This document shows, one piece after another, positions 21,448-32,910 of a stretch of 60,000 nt of DNA. Position 1 is the first letter of the stretch. Every line of letters starts with the position of its first letter. The notes below the pieces were generated by a model. It searched no databases. It was not told the origin of the DNA and saw only the letters and a program-made list of their open reading frames with translations. This DNA is from Symsagittifera roscoffensis (lineage: Eukaryota; Xenacoelomorpha; Acoela; Convolutidae). The stretch is from contig NC_087062.1 of assembly GCF_963678635.1 (NCBI RefSeq), positions 84,840,012 to 84,900,011 on the forward strand. Direction: 5' to 3'. The position numbers and the translations under genes are program-made.

Positions 21448-21740
21448 AAACGGTGTACAGACTTGAACGTTGTGGGTGCAAATCCATCTATGTTGGCCAG
21501 ACGGTCCGACATCTCACCACAAGGATTGAGGAACACCGAAAAGAGGATACCCCAGTTGGACAGCATATAAGGCAGTGTGGTAGTGAGAGTGGTAAGTCTG
21601 AGTTTAATTGAAAAATAATCGACCAGGCGTCCAGCAGCATCAAGTTACTTACATTAGAGGCGCTGCACATTAGGAAAGAGAGACCGGAAATTAACACATG
21701 CGACGAGTTTAGAAGTAGGGAGCTGACACTAAGGCTATAG
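21444..21740 (+). pseudogene. PLE GIY-YIG endonuclease domain with premature stop, copy B
   Basis: It is the duplicate of 8818-9114 with the same CGCKSIYVGQT core and EALHIRKERP region. TGG has become TGA at 21609-21611 in the middle of the domain, separating the Tyr/Arg half from the catalytic Glu half. Pro-Ala is changed to Pro-Glu near the C-terminus. It is inactive as read. Confidence 0.75.
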
Positions 21741-22090
21741 TTCCAGAATCGAAAAATTCTGGCTAAAACAACAAAATTTTCAAACAACTTACATGTTAGC
21801 ATAAAAATTAGCGACAAAACGAATTTGTGAAAAAAAAGGATGAACACTCTCAGAAACTTGTGACAAAATCTTAAAGTTGTTACATAATAGTTGTTACATA
21901 ATTTCAGTGATATTTATAAAGTTTTGATTGGTTGATTTTTTTTCTAAATTTTGAACTAATGATGTGTATGACACTTTTTATGATCTTTGATCATTTTGGA
22001 CAGATAGTTTAGAATTTTTAAAACCTGAAGATGCACAAACATGTGCAAAAATGTTTGTTTGAATTTACAATTTTAACGCATTCTCAAAAT

Positions 22091-22458
22091 TTTTAGATCG
22101 ATATTAGACCAAAAATTAAACATTTAAAGCCAGTTTTTCTAGACACAGAAAAAAAATTTGAACTTTTTTTATGTCGTTCGAATCACAACTGAAAGGGCTA
22201 GAAAATGTTATATCACTCGATCTATTTCCATAAGTTTCTGGAGCACCTAATTTTGCGTGGAAATTAAAAAAACAACTAAATCACAAAAAACGTCATATCT
22301 TGAAAACTACGAAACTTTGAGCAGATATCTTTGGAGGCCAATTTCGCAACCCCTGAGAGCACCGTAACAGAGACTTAATATGATGATGGGATCATCAAAT
22401 TTTTGTTAAAAATGTTAAAAAACGTCAAATCTCGAAAACTCCAAGGAATTTGAGAAGT
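22091..22458 (+). repeat. 0.37-kb direct repeat b, first instance, copy B
   Basis: It is the duplicate of 9445-9811. Its local partner is 23321-23693. Confidence 0.75.
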
Positions 22459-22715
22459 GAAATCTGGAGGTAAGATTGGTAACCCCTGAGTAAAGTCTGA
22501 CAGCACCAATAACAGGTTTCGGAATTTCAATTTTTGTAAATTGTTTTCTAAATTGAGTTTTCTGAATTTTTTTTTAAAAACACAAAAATCGTCGTATCTC
22601 GTACACTAAAAGATTTGGGCATTCACAATTAAAGGCTAATATCTCAACCTCTGTAGGAATCCTGGCGGCATCCACTATTGGGCTGCTTATTTTAAACTCG
22701 GTGAAAAAAATCACC

Positions 22716-23329
22716 GAATTCAAAGAGGAAAATCGGAAAAAAATCTTAGCCATTGCAATATACGATATAGTTTAAACGTGCAAAAACTCTTTTGTTAAAC
22801 ATGCAAAAACATTACGTTGAAAAAGCTTTAACATGGCGAGGTAGTGAAGCCCGCATTTAAATATATAATAGATACCAACCAGACAAGAACCAGTCAAAAT
22901 CTTCCGGCCAAAAATGGTTCTGACTTTTCCGCCTGAGTTCTACCTAAGAAAAACATTGGCGACTGATAATACCGTAATCAAGGCTTTCCCATTCTTGCAC
23001 AACAGCTTTTCGCGTACTTCCTATTATGTTTCAGCATCCTACTACACAGAGAGGAAGCGGAGGTTCGCAACAATTGCGATACAAACTTTTACACGAAAAC
23101 TAACAAATTTAAGAAAGTGATAAAAAAAAGATAGGCCTCTTCGATGTTAGATAATAGATCTTATGCATATTCTACAGTCATAGTAAAATACGCCGAATGA
23201 AAAACAATTTTAGTAGAAAAATGACAATAAAAAACAAATCGTACAAAAAACTTATGTCAAACTAAGTTTTGACGGCTTAGAATACGTATAAATAAGCTAT
23301 TGTTAGCCTGCACGATCACCTTTTTAGAT
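22716..23329 (+). repeat. 0.6-kb direct repeat flanking the PLE, right, copy B
   Basis: It is the duplicate of 10071-10686. A 68-codon frame at 22914-23120 is open by chance within it and is interrupted in the other three copies. Confidence 0.75.
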
Positions 23330-23693
23330 CAAATTTAGAGCAAAAATTAATTTTTAAAGCCAGTTTTTCTAGACACAGAAAAAAATTTTAAACTTTTTTT
23401 ATGTCGTTCGAATCACAACTGAAAGGGCTAGAAAATGTTATATCACTCGATCTATTTCCATAAGTTTCTGGAGCACCTAATTTTGCGGTGGAATTTAAAA
23501 AAACAGCTAAATCACAAAAAACGTCATATCTTGAAAACTACGAAACTTTGAGCAGAAATCTTTGGAGGCCAATTTCGCAACCCCTGAGAGCACCGTAACA
23601 GAGACTTAATATAATGATGGGATCATCAAATTTTTGTTAAAAATGTTAAAAAACGTCAAATCTCGAAAACCACAAGGAATTTTTTGAGAAGTC
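23321..23693 (+). repeat. 0.37-kb direct repeat b, second instance, copy B
   Basis: It is the duplicate of 10679-11046, with a few extra T near its end (ggaattttttgagaag). Confidence 0.7.
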
Positions 23694-25916
23694 ATATTTA
23701 GAAACAAAACTTTGCACTTCCTGGGAGAACCCTGACAGAGCCTCCCTATAGAGATGGAAACCTCAAATTTTGTGAAATTTTTTTTATCTAAGTTCTTCGA
23801 AAAAAATAGAATAATCATATCTCACAAACTATGAGGATTTGAGCTGTCATATTGCGCCAGTCGGTCATATTTGGAAGTTTGACCTTGAGCTGAACGTTTA
23901 ATCATGATTTTGGGGAAAAAGTTGAGTTAAGGAGAGTTTTTAGGTTGATCCATCTGAAATGGATCAAAGGTTCACTGTCCAATAAAAACTAACGGTATAC
24001 GTAATGTTCCGACCCTGTTTGTAACGGCGTTTGTGTGTTTTGGGTAATTTGAGATCTGAGCATGAGAGCAGCCTTATTTCTAGAGTGGGTGGTTTCATAG
24101 TAGCCTTTAAGCTGTAACATGTTTTGTAGTCTCATGTCGCAAGTGAACCGATTTGGCTCCGACCACTTGAGGTAGAAAAACACAAGAGATAGTGTCTCTG
24201 ACTCTTGAGCCAATGGTTATAGGGCCTATTTTTCTTAAACTCAATTGTGACTTAAATAGACGACTGTTTCATAGTGTTTTTATGGTCCTCCTGGGTGTTT
24301 CTACGGCATCAAGACTACGGGATCGAACCCACGTGACACAGCTCCGGGCTACATGCCCATTCTAGGGTGCTGGTGGTACGGTTCAACGGGAACGTGTCCA
24401 CCTTCTGGTTGTACCGTGATATCTTTTTAAGAACACTCGACAAAAATTTCCGGTGCGCTTTTCGAAACGAGGCCTAGCTAACCGAGTAATGGGAGCCACT
24501 AGGGGGACGAAAAACGAGTAAAAGACAAAAAATGAAACAAGAAAAAATGAAAAAGAAAACGAAAGGAACAAAAACCGGTAAAAGATTCAAAAAGGACTGT
24601 GGCTTTGGTTTTCAGATGAGATGGATCAAACCTTTACACTAATTAAAATAGTATACCCATACTGTTTTCAATTAAGACCAATCATCTCGATCAAATCAGC
24701 AACGTTGAACAGGTGCCCGAGCTAGGGTCATTCAAAGGGTTTTCAGATAGCGTTGCAAACTCAGAAGATCACTGGGAGACTTGACTGGATTAGGTGACGG
24801 GGCAAGTTAGAACTTGGCTGTCAGGACTGGGAACTGAGAGACAGAGGAAACGCGACTGGGAAAGGACTACTAGTAGCGTGATCAAAGCAGCACAGCAGTG
24901 AGAAGGGATCACAAGGGTGTTCTGCTTGGTCAAACGGGTATCGTTAAAATCCTTTTTATACTTTAGGAGATAAGTGTAAAAGTGATAATGCGAGTCCCCA
25001 CTGTTTAGAGGAAACTTTTTTGCTTGACCAGAGCTTGGAAACAGGTTCTACGGACTTTCTCTCGAGAGATTTAGCACGCATCGCGCTTAGGGTAACTTTC
25101 GGCCTCAGTGGTGGGCTAGATAGGGGGGAGGTTAGCAGGGGTGCTGGTTAAGATAGAGGTTAGTGGTTGAAAATTGTAAAAAAGTAGGCTTTCTTAAAGT
25201 AACTAAAAAAACGGATATCGTCGATTTAGTTACATTAGAACAACCTAGTTACAGACTAACAACAAGAGTAACAACGCAAAGATACTCGATAGTAAACACG
25301 AATTAAGGTAGGTAACCTGGTCGAACCGAGTGGGGGGATCAGAAATAAACTGTTTTTGGAACCCAAAAGGTGAAAACCTCATAAGACTGCTAGTAGGGGT
25401 GAGGAAAAAAGCGTGACAGTCAGGTACATGACATTTTTTTAACGAAAGACGACAATTGTTGCCATTGCATTTTCGGTATACTATTTTTTCTTGGTTTTAA
25501 TACTTTTCTCATTTGGTTTTTACAGTTTTTGGGCTTGACTTTTACTAAATTTTAGTGAAACAGCAATCATAAAACAAATTTAAACACAAGTTGTATTTCG
25601 ACCTGCATTGAATCCAGGAAATAAAGGTAATTTTCAGGGGACTCAGAAAAATTTGGTGAAGAGAATTGGGTTTTGGGAAAGTTTCACACGAGTACTAGAG
25701 GTGGTACTGGGATAGTGGATTGGAAATTTCAACACTCGTGCTAAGGGGCAGAGAAATTCTTCACACGAAGCACCAGAAGTGGTACTGGGAGATGAACGAA
25801 GAGAACAAACACTTGAGCTACAGCAGTGGAAAAGGTAAAAGAGTCTTTGTGGCAGTCCTGGGATAGTGATCGCAGGGTCCCAACACTTCAGTACTAGGAT
25901 AACGATCTAAGGGTAC
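23694..25916. other. Non-coding interval before the minisatellite, copy B
   Basis: It is the duplicate of 11047-13261. It carries the same GATCCAT hairpin (about 23949-23967) and the same minus-strand B-box-like word (about 24319-24329). No additional signals are seen. Confidence 0.45.
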
Positions 25917-26734
25917 CAACACTTGATCGAAGCGTCCCAGGACTTTCTCGAAAGGTCCCAAGACTTTCTCGAAGGGTCCCAAAACTTTCTCGAAGGGTCC
26001 AAAGACTTCACCGAAGGGTCCGAAGACTTTCTCGAAGGGTCCCAAGACTTTCTCGAAGGGTCCCAAAACTTTCTCGAATGGTCCCAAGACTTACTCGAAG
26101 AGTCCCAAGATTTTCTCGGAGGGTCCCAAGACTTTCTCGAAGGGTCCTAACACTTGAGCGAAGGGTCCCAACACTTGAGCGAAGTCCCAAGACTTTCTCG
26201 AAGGGTCCCAAGATTTTTTCGAAGGGTCCCAAGACTTCACCGAAGGGTCATAACACTTGAACGAAGGGTCCCAAAACCTTAGCGAAGGGTCCCAACACTT
26301 GAGCAAAGGCTCCCAACACTTGAGCGAAGGGTGCCAAGACTTTCTCGAAGGGTCTCAAGACTTTCTCGAAGGGTCACAAGACTTCACTGAAGGGTCATAA
26401 CACTTAAGCGAAGGGTCTTAACACTTGAGCGAAAGGTCCCAACACTTGAGCGAAGGTTCCCAACACTTGAGCGAAGGGTCCCAAGACTTTCTCGAAGGGT
26501 CCCAAGGCATTCTCGAAGGGTCCCAAGACTTCACCGAAGGGTCCCAACACTTGAGCGAAGGGTCCCAACACTTGAGCGAAAGGTCCGAACATTTAAGCGA
26601 AGGGTCCCATTAATTGAGCGAAGGGTCCCAACGCTTGAGCGAAGGGTCCCAAGACTTTCTCGAAGGGTCCCAAGACTTTCTCGAAGGGTCCCAAGACTTT
26701 ACTGAAGGGTCACAACACTTAAGTAAAGTATCCC
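25917..26734 (+). repeat. 21-bp minisatellite, about 39 units, copy B
   Basis: It has the same unit and subtypes as 13262-13962. The offset between copies rises from 12,646 before the array to 12,772 after it, exactly six units of 21 bp. The order of subtypes is also rearranged in the middle. Confidence 0.9.
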
Positions 26735-26858
26735 AAAAATGGATTTAAGGTTTCTTATTTTTTAGCGCAACAGTTTTGACCAGTTTTTATGAACAATGTA
26801 CGTGTTTTTTTTTCTTACATTTAGATTAGATTTTACAAAAGGAACTTGTACTTATTAG

Positions 26859-27326
26859 AATTCTCAAAAAAAGAAGTGTGCATATCTGGTTTCCGAGACG
26901 CCAGATCATAGCATAGATGGAGCGGAGGAAAAGACGACGGAATCAACACCTATAGTGAATGAGAAGGAACAGGGAACGAAGACAATTGAGTTCTCACCTA
27001 TAGGCAATGGAGATGAGACTACTAACAACACACCGGAAACGATAAAGGACGATACACAAACTAAGAGATCGTCGTTCACAGAGAGTTTCGCGGCGATGCT
27101 CGGAATGAAACCGAGAGAAAAAGAAGAAGTAGTATCAGCGACCGAAAAAGGCAAAACTTTTGGCACGGTTTCCACGATAACGACGGAAACTAACCAGGAT
27201 AAGGAGCAAGTCACGCAGAAAACAGTGGGTAACCAAGAGAAGCGGGTGACAAAGTCAAGAGCACCTTCGGTTGCGCTGGGAGACTTGATGACAAAGTTTG
27301 AACAGATAGACAAAAAACTAAAGTGA
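26859..27326 (+). pseudogene. Gypsy Gag N-terminal segment
   Basis: It is the duplicate of 14086-14553 and the version connected to the rest of the gypsy element. The frame is open from 26859 without an ATG; GTG 26955 is the first possible start. It is Thr/Glu-rich, then has a short amphipathic helix before TGA 27324-27326. Reading continues in other frames across 27327-27533 (charged coiled-coil text) into 27534. It is the amino-terminal part of a gypsy Gag, broken by at least two shifts. Confidence 0.6.
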
Positions 27327-27533
27327 AGCGATGAGGAATACCAGGATTTGAAAAAGAACTTCGACACATCAAGAATGAGAACCTAGATAACTACTATGTC
27401 CTGGTGAGGGCCACTGAAGAAAAGCTACAACAGATGGCGAACAAAGTGGAAGCGAGCGACAGGGCCGAGAGAAAAATGTCAAAAAAAACATGCAGTAAAT
27501 GAAAAAACGATATGATACGGTGAATGAAAAGTT

Positions 27534-28541
27534 GTGGAATCTAGCGACCAGATGGACAAAGTGAGCAGGAACCGAGCAGAAAGTTCTTGTGCCATACAAT
27601 CCAAGTTGGATGCATTCATGAGAACCTCTGTAGCCCAAGATAAGTCGGCGATAGACAAGCAACCAAGAGTGGATTTTGTAGAACCGCAACGCAAGAAAAG
27701 AGAAACTACATCATTACCACGGTTTGACAACAGCATAGATTCAGGAGTAACCAGGACTGCTATGAAAGTGGGAGCCTCAAACTCGACGAGGACACCTGCG
27801 GATACACGTGCACCTACGGGTGAACCACCATATGCCATGGCATGGGCGAGTACCTGGGAAAAGATGAACAGCACACTTGAAGCTTTCGCCACAAGGAACA
27901 CAAACTCAAGTGACAGAGGAAATGATAAATCCAGAAAAACCTTCAAGAAACCGAAGGAACTCAAAGACGATTCAGATGGTTGTATTGACACCTGGGTTGA
28001 GGTAAGTGGACTACATCTAGAGCAAGACAACTTGAATAATGAGAGGTAGGCCTGCACAGCAAAATTAAGCAGTCTAGAGGGCACAGCACTAAAGTTCGCG
28101 GTAACCAAGAAAAAAGAGGAGCGTGATACCGCAGATAAAATCTATGAAATATTGTTGAACGGATTTGGATCAGGCATGAAGGGTCATCAGGCAATGATGA
28201 GATTTGAAAAACGAAGACAAAGAGATGACGAATCGATTGACCGATTTCTGGATGATTTTGAGAGCTTGAGGAGAAGATGCGATCCAGAGGAATCGACTAA
28301 CAGAGAAAACTTTAGCATCGCTTCAAAGTTTATCGACGGGGTGAAAAGTGACGACTTGAGATCGATGGTGGCAACGTTTTACACACTGTCGAAAGATAAG
28401 GCACCAACCCCAGAGGAGATGAGACAGAGCTCAAGAGAGTATATGTTAATGAAACCAAAGAAGTACTCGTCTTCGGAAAGCAAAAAACAGACAAAAGGGA
28501 GGCCAACAAGAAAGGTTAACATAGTATACGCCAAGAGATGA
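27534..28541 (+). pseudogene. Gypsy Gag (retrotransposon gag / capsid-like domain) with one in-frame stop
   Basis: One frame runs from GTG 27534 to TGA 28539-28541, interrupted only by TAG 28047-28049. The first 170 codons are linker-like and end in KELKDDSDGCIDTWVEV. After the stop comes the capsid-like region: a helix with RFEKRRQRDDESIDRFLDDF, then SIASKFIDGVKSDDLRSMV and a basic tail. The pattern FEKRRQ...DESIDRFLDDFE...F..GVK...LR is typical of retrotransposon Gag. It would form the particle that packages element RNA. It is followed within two bases by the zinc-knuckle frame. Dead as read because of the stop and upstream shifts. Confidence 0.8.
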
Positions 28542-28542
28542 C

Positions 28543-28842
28543 ATGGATAAACGAAGGTCGCGTGCGAATTGTGGCTCGGCAGATCACCATGTAGCGGATT
28601 GCACCACATACAAACAAGGTATGAAAAGCTTGAGATATGCGCCTTACGAATAAAACATGAGTCAAATGGAAGAACACAAGTTTTACAGTGGCTTTTTAAT
28701 CAAAATAGGCGCAAAATGTTTTTTCTGCAATCAAGAGGGCCACTTTAGGATAAATCGTCCCCTGTTTTGGGAAGCAATGAAGAATCAGAGTCACCCAAAA
28801 CACAAGTTGGCACTTGCTGCGGAGCAAAACACCAGGAAATGA
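28543..28842 (+). pseudogene. Gag nucleocapsid region with two degenerate zinc knuckles
   Basis: One frame from ATG 28543 is broken by TAA 28651-28653 and reopens to 28842. The first knuckle reads R-A-N-C-GSAD-H-HVAD-C, with Arg where the first Cys should be. The second reads C-FF-C-NQEG-H-FRIN-R, with Arg where the last Cys should be. Both match CX2CX4HX4C apart from those positions. In an intact element they would bind RNA. It sits between the Gag capsid part and the protease, as expected in gypsy elements. Confidence 0.75.
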
Positions 28843-28892
28843 CAAGTTAAGAGTGATTTGCAGAACAAAGAGGCAGGAGTAATTGCATCACC

Positions 28893-29249
28893 ATGAAGCT
28901 GGTGACCGGAAAACCATTTGGTATCACGAAGATGGGAGCGAGAATTATCTCAATAATCACGGTGGGCAGTCACGAAATAACGAGGAGCCTGAGTCAGCCG
29001 AGCGACCAAACACTTATGGACATTGACGTGTATGCGGATTATTTAGGTACAATAAGCGCAAAAACCCCTTCTAGAGCCCTAAGGGCATTACTCATGAGAG
29101 GTGGTGGTGAATCAATCAGGATAGACAGCAGATACACGGAAACCTGTGGTCCACATGAGGTCATGTTGAACTTAGATAGAATTAACATCTACACAAAGAC
29201 GATGATAACATGCGACGAAGATCTAGCCGGTCAGAACTATGTTGGTTGA
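28893..29249 (+). pseudogene. Gypsy polyprotein spacer between nucleocapsid and protease
   Basis: 118 codons from an ATG near 28893. The text KPFGITKMGARIISIITVG and the following region with MLNLDRINIYTKTMI do not match a catalytic domain that I recognise. The reading overlaps and shifts by one frame into the protease frame at 29239. It most likely belongs to the same Gag-Pol polyprotein upstream of protease. No function is assigned. Confidence 0.55.
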
Positions 29250-29679
29250 GAAGAACTCAAAGTGCGAGCGATCAATAGGGCACTGCGCTATGTTGGAAGA
29301 AGATGCGATGCATCTGGGAACGGAAGCAGACGTATCTGCACATGTGCTGGATAAAAGCGGGAAGAAGACCCAACTGCCAGGGTTGTTGGACAAAGGGGCC
29401 GTCTTGAGGGTAATACCAATCGAAATCTGGGGAAAGAAGGGATTTGACAAAGATGACTTGATAGATTCCAGAAATTGGCTGTCAGCGGCAAACAAGGGGG
29501 CGCTGCGGGTTCTAGGCAGAACAACAATACTAGTCCTAAACCTAGGGGAGCGCAATTTATGGATGAGATTCCTGGTGGTGGCGAATCTAGATGAGTCTGA
29601 CCGACTCATTTTAGGCACAGATTTCATCAGGAATTTCGATGAAACGATTGATTTTAACAATGCGATGTTCAGCATTTGA
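29239..29679 (+). pseudogene. Gypsy retropepsin-like aspartic protease, active site altered
   Basis: 146 codons from ATG 29239. The protease core starts at LPGLLDKGAVLRVIP. The family active site is D-(S/T)-G-A, here D-K-G-A, which should abolish activity. The flap-like AANKGALRVLGRT and the C-terminal (R)LILGTDFIRNFD (the I/L-G-x-D helix motif) are present. An intact retropepsin would dimerise and cut the Gag-Pol polyprotein. The next piece (29716-29937) continues after a stop at 29677-29679. Confidence 0.8.
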
Positions 29680-29715
29680 AACCCGGAAAGGAAGTACCTA
29701 ATTAAACCGGTAAAG

Positions 29716-29937
29716 ATGATAAGGGCATATGAAAATAAGGTTCCAGTAGTCTTGAATAGAAGGCTAAGGTTGAAAGCGAAGGAGGCTGCAATAGTAAATT
29801 TGAGGATGAAGAATTACAATGAACTAAGTAACAATAAACAAGTTTGTGTAATACCGAATCTAAATAGCCAAAGTGCTGCTATTTTAGGAAGATCCTTCTC
29901 GACAACCCTGCGTCAGTGTCTTGATGAATACTCTTGA
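29716..29937 (+). pseudogene. Gypsy polyprotein segment between protease and RT
   Basis: It is a continuation after the protease stop. It contains VPVVLNRRLRLKAKEAAIV and QVCVIPNLNSQSAAILGRS, the beta-rich linker usual in gypsy Pol between protease and reverse transcriptase. It ends at TGA 29935-29937. Up to 30185 the text is decayed, with short frames only. Confidence 0.65.
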
Positions 29938-30185
29938 CATACCAATCACAATCCAGAAGGGTGAGGAAACTGGGATAAGCACTGCCTGTGAAAACTAGAT
30001 ATAAAATGACTGAAACGTGAAAAAAATGAAGTTCTTGCTGCCCGAATCATAGGAACTGCCCGAATTTGTATCTTGAGAAGATTAAAGAAAATAAAACATT
30101 CATTAAGTCTTGTGAAGTCGCTTAAGTCAGAACCAGACGATGGACTTTTGAGCTGTTCGAATTTTCCAGAAAGACCGAGAGGGAA

Positions 30186-30622
30186 ATGGATAAAGCTGTA
30201 TTACCAGAAATCGAACACTTTAGGGGAAAGGTAATAGACGAACAGCTCGAAGCCATCAAGAATGAGCTAGATAGGAATCAGGACGCTTTTTCAAGACATA
30301 AGGCAGACATCCCATTGGACATGAAATAGAGCTAGAGGAGTCGGCGGTATCGCACAGGGAGGGGGCGAGGCGTATAACCCCAAACAAATCTGATGCATGT
30401 AGAAAAGAGATAGAGACCCTACTAGAGTAAGATGTGATAGAACCATCCAAATCACCGTGGGCGCGTGGAGTAGTGATGGCTAAAAAGAAAAGAGACCAAC
30501 TTAGGTTTTGTTATGACTTCCGATATCTGAACTCCGTCACGGTGAAGGATGCCTATCCCATACCTACGATAGATGAGATTCTTTCAAAATTAGGAGATAC
30601 AATCTTTTTTTACAACTCTTGA
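30186..30622 (+). pseudogene. Gypsy reverse transcriptase, N-terminal part
   Basis: Reading begins at ATG 30186 (MDKAVLPEIEHFRGK...FSRHKADI). It shifts near 30323 into the frame EIELEESAVSHREGARRITP, crosses TAA 30428-30430, then reads VIEPSKSPWARGVVMAKKK and LRFCYDFRYLNSVTVKDAYP. These are the gypsy RT fingers and palm blocks (I.PS.SPW...V..V.KK; R.C.DYR.LN..T..D.YP.P). A run of seven T at 30605-30611 shifts the frame into TGA 30620-30622 just before motif A. It would reverse-transcribe element RNA; as read it is dead. Confidence 0.85.
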
Positions 30623-30946
30623 TCTAGGGTCAGCTTTGTGGCAGGTACCAATAAGGAAACAAGACAAGGACAAAGGGGATTTGCTTCGGAGCTGGGATTG
30701 TTCCAATGAAAAAAGATGCCCTTCGGACTTTGCGATGCGATAGCCACGTTCCAGCGACTGATGGCAAAAGCATTGACCAGCGTGACGAAGAAATATGGCA
30801 ACTTTGTAATGTGTTACGTGGATGACGTGGTGATTGCAACACCTGCCCTGGAGAATCACATCGAACGACTGGATAAGGTATTCGCATGCATGAAGAGAGC
30901 TGGATTGAAAAGCAAGCCCTCGAAGTGTGAGATTCTGAAGGACTAG
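30609..30946 (+). pseudogene. Gypsy reverse transcriptase core (motifs A to C)
   Basis: In one frame 30609-30680 gives FTTLDLGSALWQVPI (motif A with its Asp). The frame then changes to GFASELGLFQ-stop-KKMPFGLCDAIATFQ, where TGA 30707-30709 replaces the family Trp (QW..MPFGL). From 30716 the reading is clean: motif B, then VMCYVDDVVIAT (motif C with the catalytic Asp pair), then the KCEIL thumb start. TAG 30944-30946 interrupts it before KYLG. The domain order matches Ty3/gypsy. Confidence 0.88.
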
Positions 30947-31513
30947 ATAAAATACCTGGGGAGGATGGTAGACAAACATGGCATCCGACCAGACCCAGAC
31001 GCGTTAGAGGCAGTACTGACTTGGAAATCGCCAAAAACTGAGAACCAGTTGATGAGATTTTTGGGTTTTGCCAAATACTACAGGGATTTCATCAAGGGCT
31101 ATGCGGATAAAGTATATCCAATGCAACAACTCATGAGGCACAAGGGCAAGAAGTTGATGTGGAATAACGCGGTAGAGAAGTCATTTCAAAGAATAAATAG
31201 GCATGCCAACAGAGAAATGGATGCATCGGTGGTAGCGATCTGCGGCATACTCCATCAAGAACAGGAGTGGAACGAGAGAACAGTCGTGAGACCAATAGCC
31301 TACGGGAGTAATGTCTTGAGCGACACGGAGATGATGTATGGGGCACCCAAAGCGGAAATGTTCGCGGGTGTCACATTTGTGGAAAAGTACAGGGCATATC
31401 TAGGCAGCGAGCCCTTCAAGTTACCGGTCGACAACAGGGCACTCAGTTGGTTGAAGACATACTCAACGGACCAGAGCTACATCAGGAGATGGATAGTGCA
31501 GTTGGACGGGTAA
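30947..31513 (+). pseudogene. Gypsy RT thumb and RNase H domain
   Basis: It lies in the same frame as the RT core across one TAG. KYLGRMVDKHGIRPDP is the RT C-terminal signature, followed by FLGFAKYYRDFIKGYA. The RNase H part starts at MDASVVAICGILHQ, keeping the first catalytic Asp. The stretch just before it is shorter than usual, suggesting a deletion of some 25 residues. VLSDTEMMYGAPKAEMFAGV supplies the Glu helix and VDNRALSWLK the next Asp. TAA 31511-31513 ends the frame, but sense reading continues in frame (IIEHRTRDKHQNAKSLS, the RNase H end) to 31711. It would remove RNA from RNA-DNA hybrids. Confidence 0.85.
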
Positions 31514-32238
31514 AACAGGATCATTGAACATAGGACGAGGGACAAACACCAAAATGCCAAAAGCTTGAGCAAGAGGACGGAATTTTACGAGCGACAGGAG
31601 CAAAGAGAGACTGATAGGCCGGAGAACAAAGATGGCTTTTCGTTTATAGATAAGAAAACGTATGATAGCTTACCCTCACAAGATGGCTCGACAAGTCAGG
31701 CAAACCGATAGAAGATCATCCCGAATTACCCACTGAACATCAAGGAAAAGCAAAACTGGAGAGAAGTTCTGGGATGCCGATGGAAACAATGCTCAAGTCT
31801 AAGATAGTAAGGGAGACTCTGAAGGCAAAAGTTTACGACCTCGACGAAAAGGAGACAGGAAAGGTGACAGTAGTACAGGATTTGATGAGACTATTTGAGA
31901 AGCTGGCTGACGACAAACCCGTGGTCTCGAGCAGTAGAAATGACGGACCGCAAGTCACCATAATGAAAAGGGAAGAAGCACGTGATGTGAACTCGAAGAA
32001 AGCCAGGGAACCAGAGAACAAGGAGGTTGTACGATCACTAGTTGAGAGAATCCCGGAAAACATACTCAGGCGAACAACGCTTCGAAAGAAGAGAGTGTCG
32101 TTTAAGGAGGAAGTTGAACATCTCGGACTAGATCAAAAGTCCGGGGAGTGGCAACCACCAGAGAGAGATAGTAAGGAGGAAAAATTGTCCGGGGAGTCAG
32201 AAGAATGGGACGAAAGTTCAGAGGAGAGTGATGATTAA
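31514..32238 (+). pseudogene. RNase H end and charged linker before integrase
   Basis: Up to TAG 31709-31711 the RNase H frame continues. A frame of 154 codons at 31774-32238 follows: Lys/Glu-rich, ending SGESEEWDESSEESDD. It has no domain and probably forms a disordered linker of the Pol polyprotein. This is longer than in compact gypsy elements. It lies in a different frame from both neighbours. Confidence 0.55.
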
Positions 32239-32910
32239 CAAGATAATCTCTGCATGATACTACTGAAGAAAAAAGAGGTATCACGACAGGGAATTGCAAA
32301 CTGATCATTCGTCAGGTACATATAACCTGGAGTATAATGACGTGAATGGAGGGGAAGAACTGGAGATGATAGCAGTGTCATAAAAACCTTTTAGGGAACT
32401 ATCTTGCAATTCAAATATAAAGACGAATCTGGAACCGGAGAGCGACAGGGAAGTCTTGAGAAGGATAGTATGCGTTAAGCTTAAGGACGACATCCTCAAT
32501 CCAGGGGAACTGAACGGACAAATGATGGCACTGAAGGAGCACGTCAAAGCGAGGTACCGGCTATCGGATCTGATACGAGCCCAGAAGAACGAAGAACGAC
32601 AAAATGATGAATAATCTCTCAAAATGGACACGGACGGGAGAAAAAGAGAAATGAGAACCGGAGGAGGATCCTGAGCCAGTTCTACAAAGAACGGAAGTAC
32701 TAGCTCTACCACACAGCTGATGGCGCGGTAGCCTGCAGGAGGAAAGACGAAGAGAAGATACAACACAAGAATAACCTCACCATAATACCACAGCTATATC
32801 AAACAGAAGTGTTGTTCAGATCGCACGACCAGATGGGGTATCAGGGGATAGATAAGGTGCAACAAAGAACACCGGTTTGACTGACTAGCGTTGAGGAAGG
32901 CTTGTGAAAG
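32239..32910 (+). pseudogene. Decayed segment with integrase zinc-binding remnant
   Basis: No long frame is present. Near 32812-32860 the text FRSHDQMGYQGIDKVQQ is the start of a gypsy integrase HHCC region, with Tyr where the second His is expected. In another frame, 32894-32940 reads ACERWVNPCFSYLRVKD, where the second Cys of a CX2C pair appears as Tyr. Frameshifts separate the two halves. Confidence 0.5.

Larger units (their letters stand above)
14864..27636 (+). repeat. 12.8-kb tandem duplication, copy B
   Basis: This is the direct repeat of 2242-14863 in head-to-tail orientation. Differences are scattered single substitutions and small indels, plus six extra 21-bp minisatellite units (126 bp). 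The high identity across non-coding DNA indicates a recent event or an assembly artefact. Its right end (27636) is where copy A was cut off; past it gag and pol of the gypsy element are single-copy. Confidence 0.95.

Noticed and set aside
22914-23120. 68-codon frame inside the 0.6-kb repeat
   Set aside because: It is not open in the other three copies of the same repeat.
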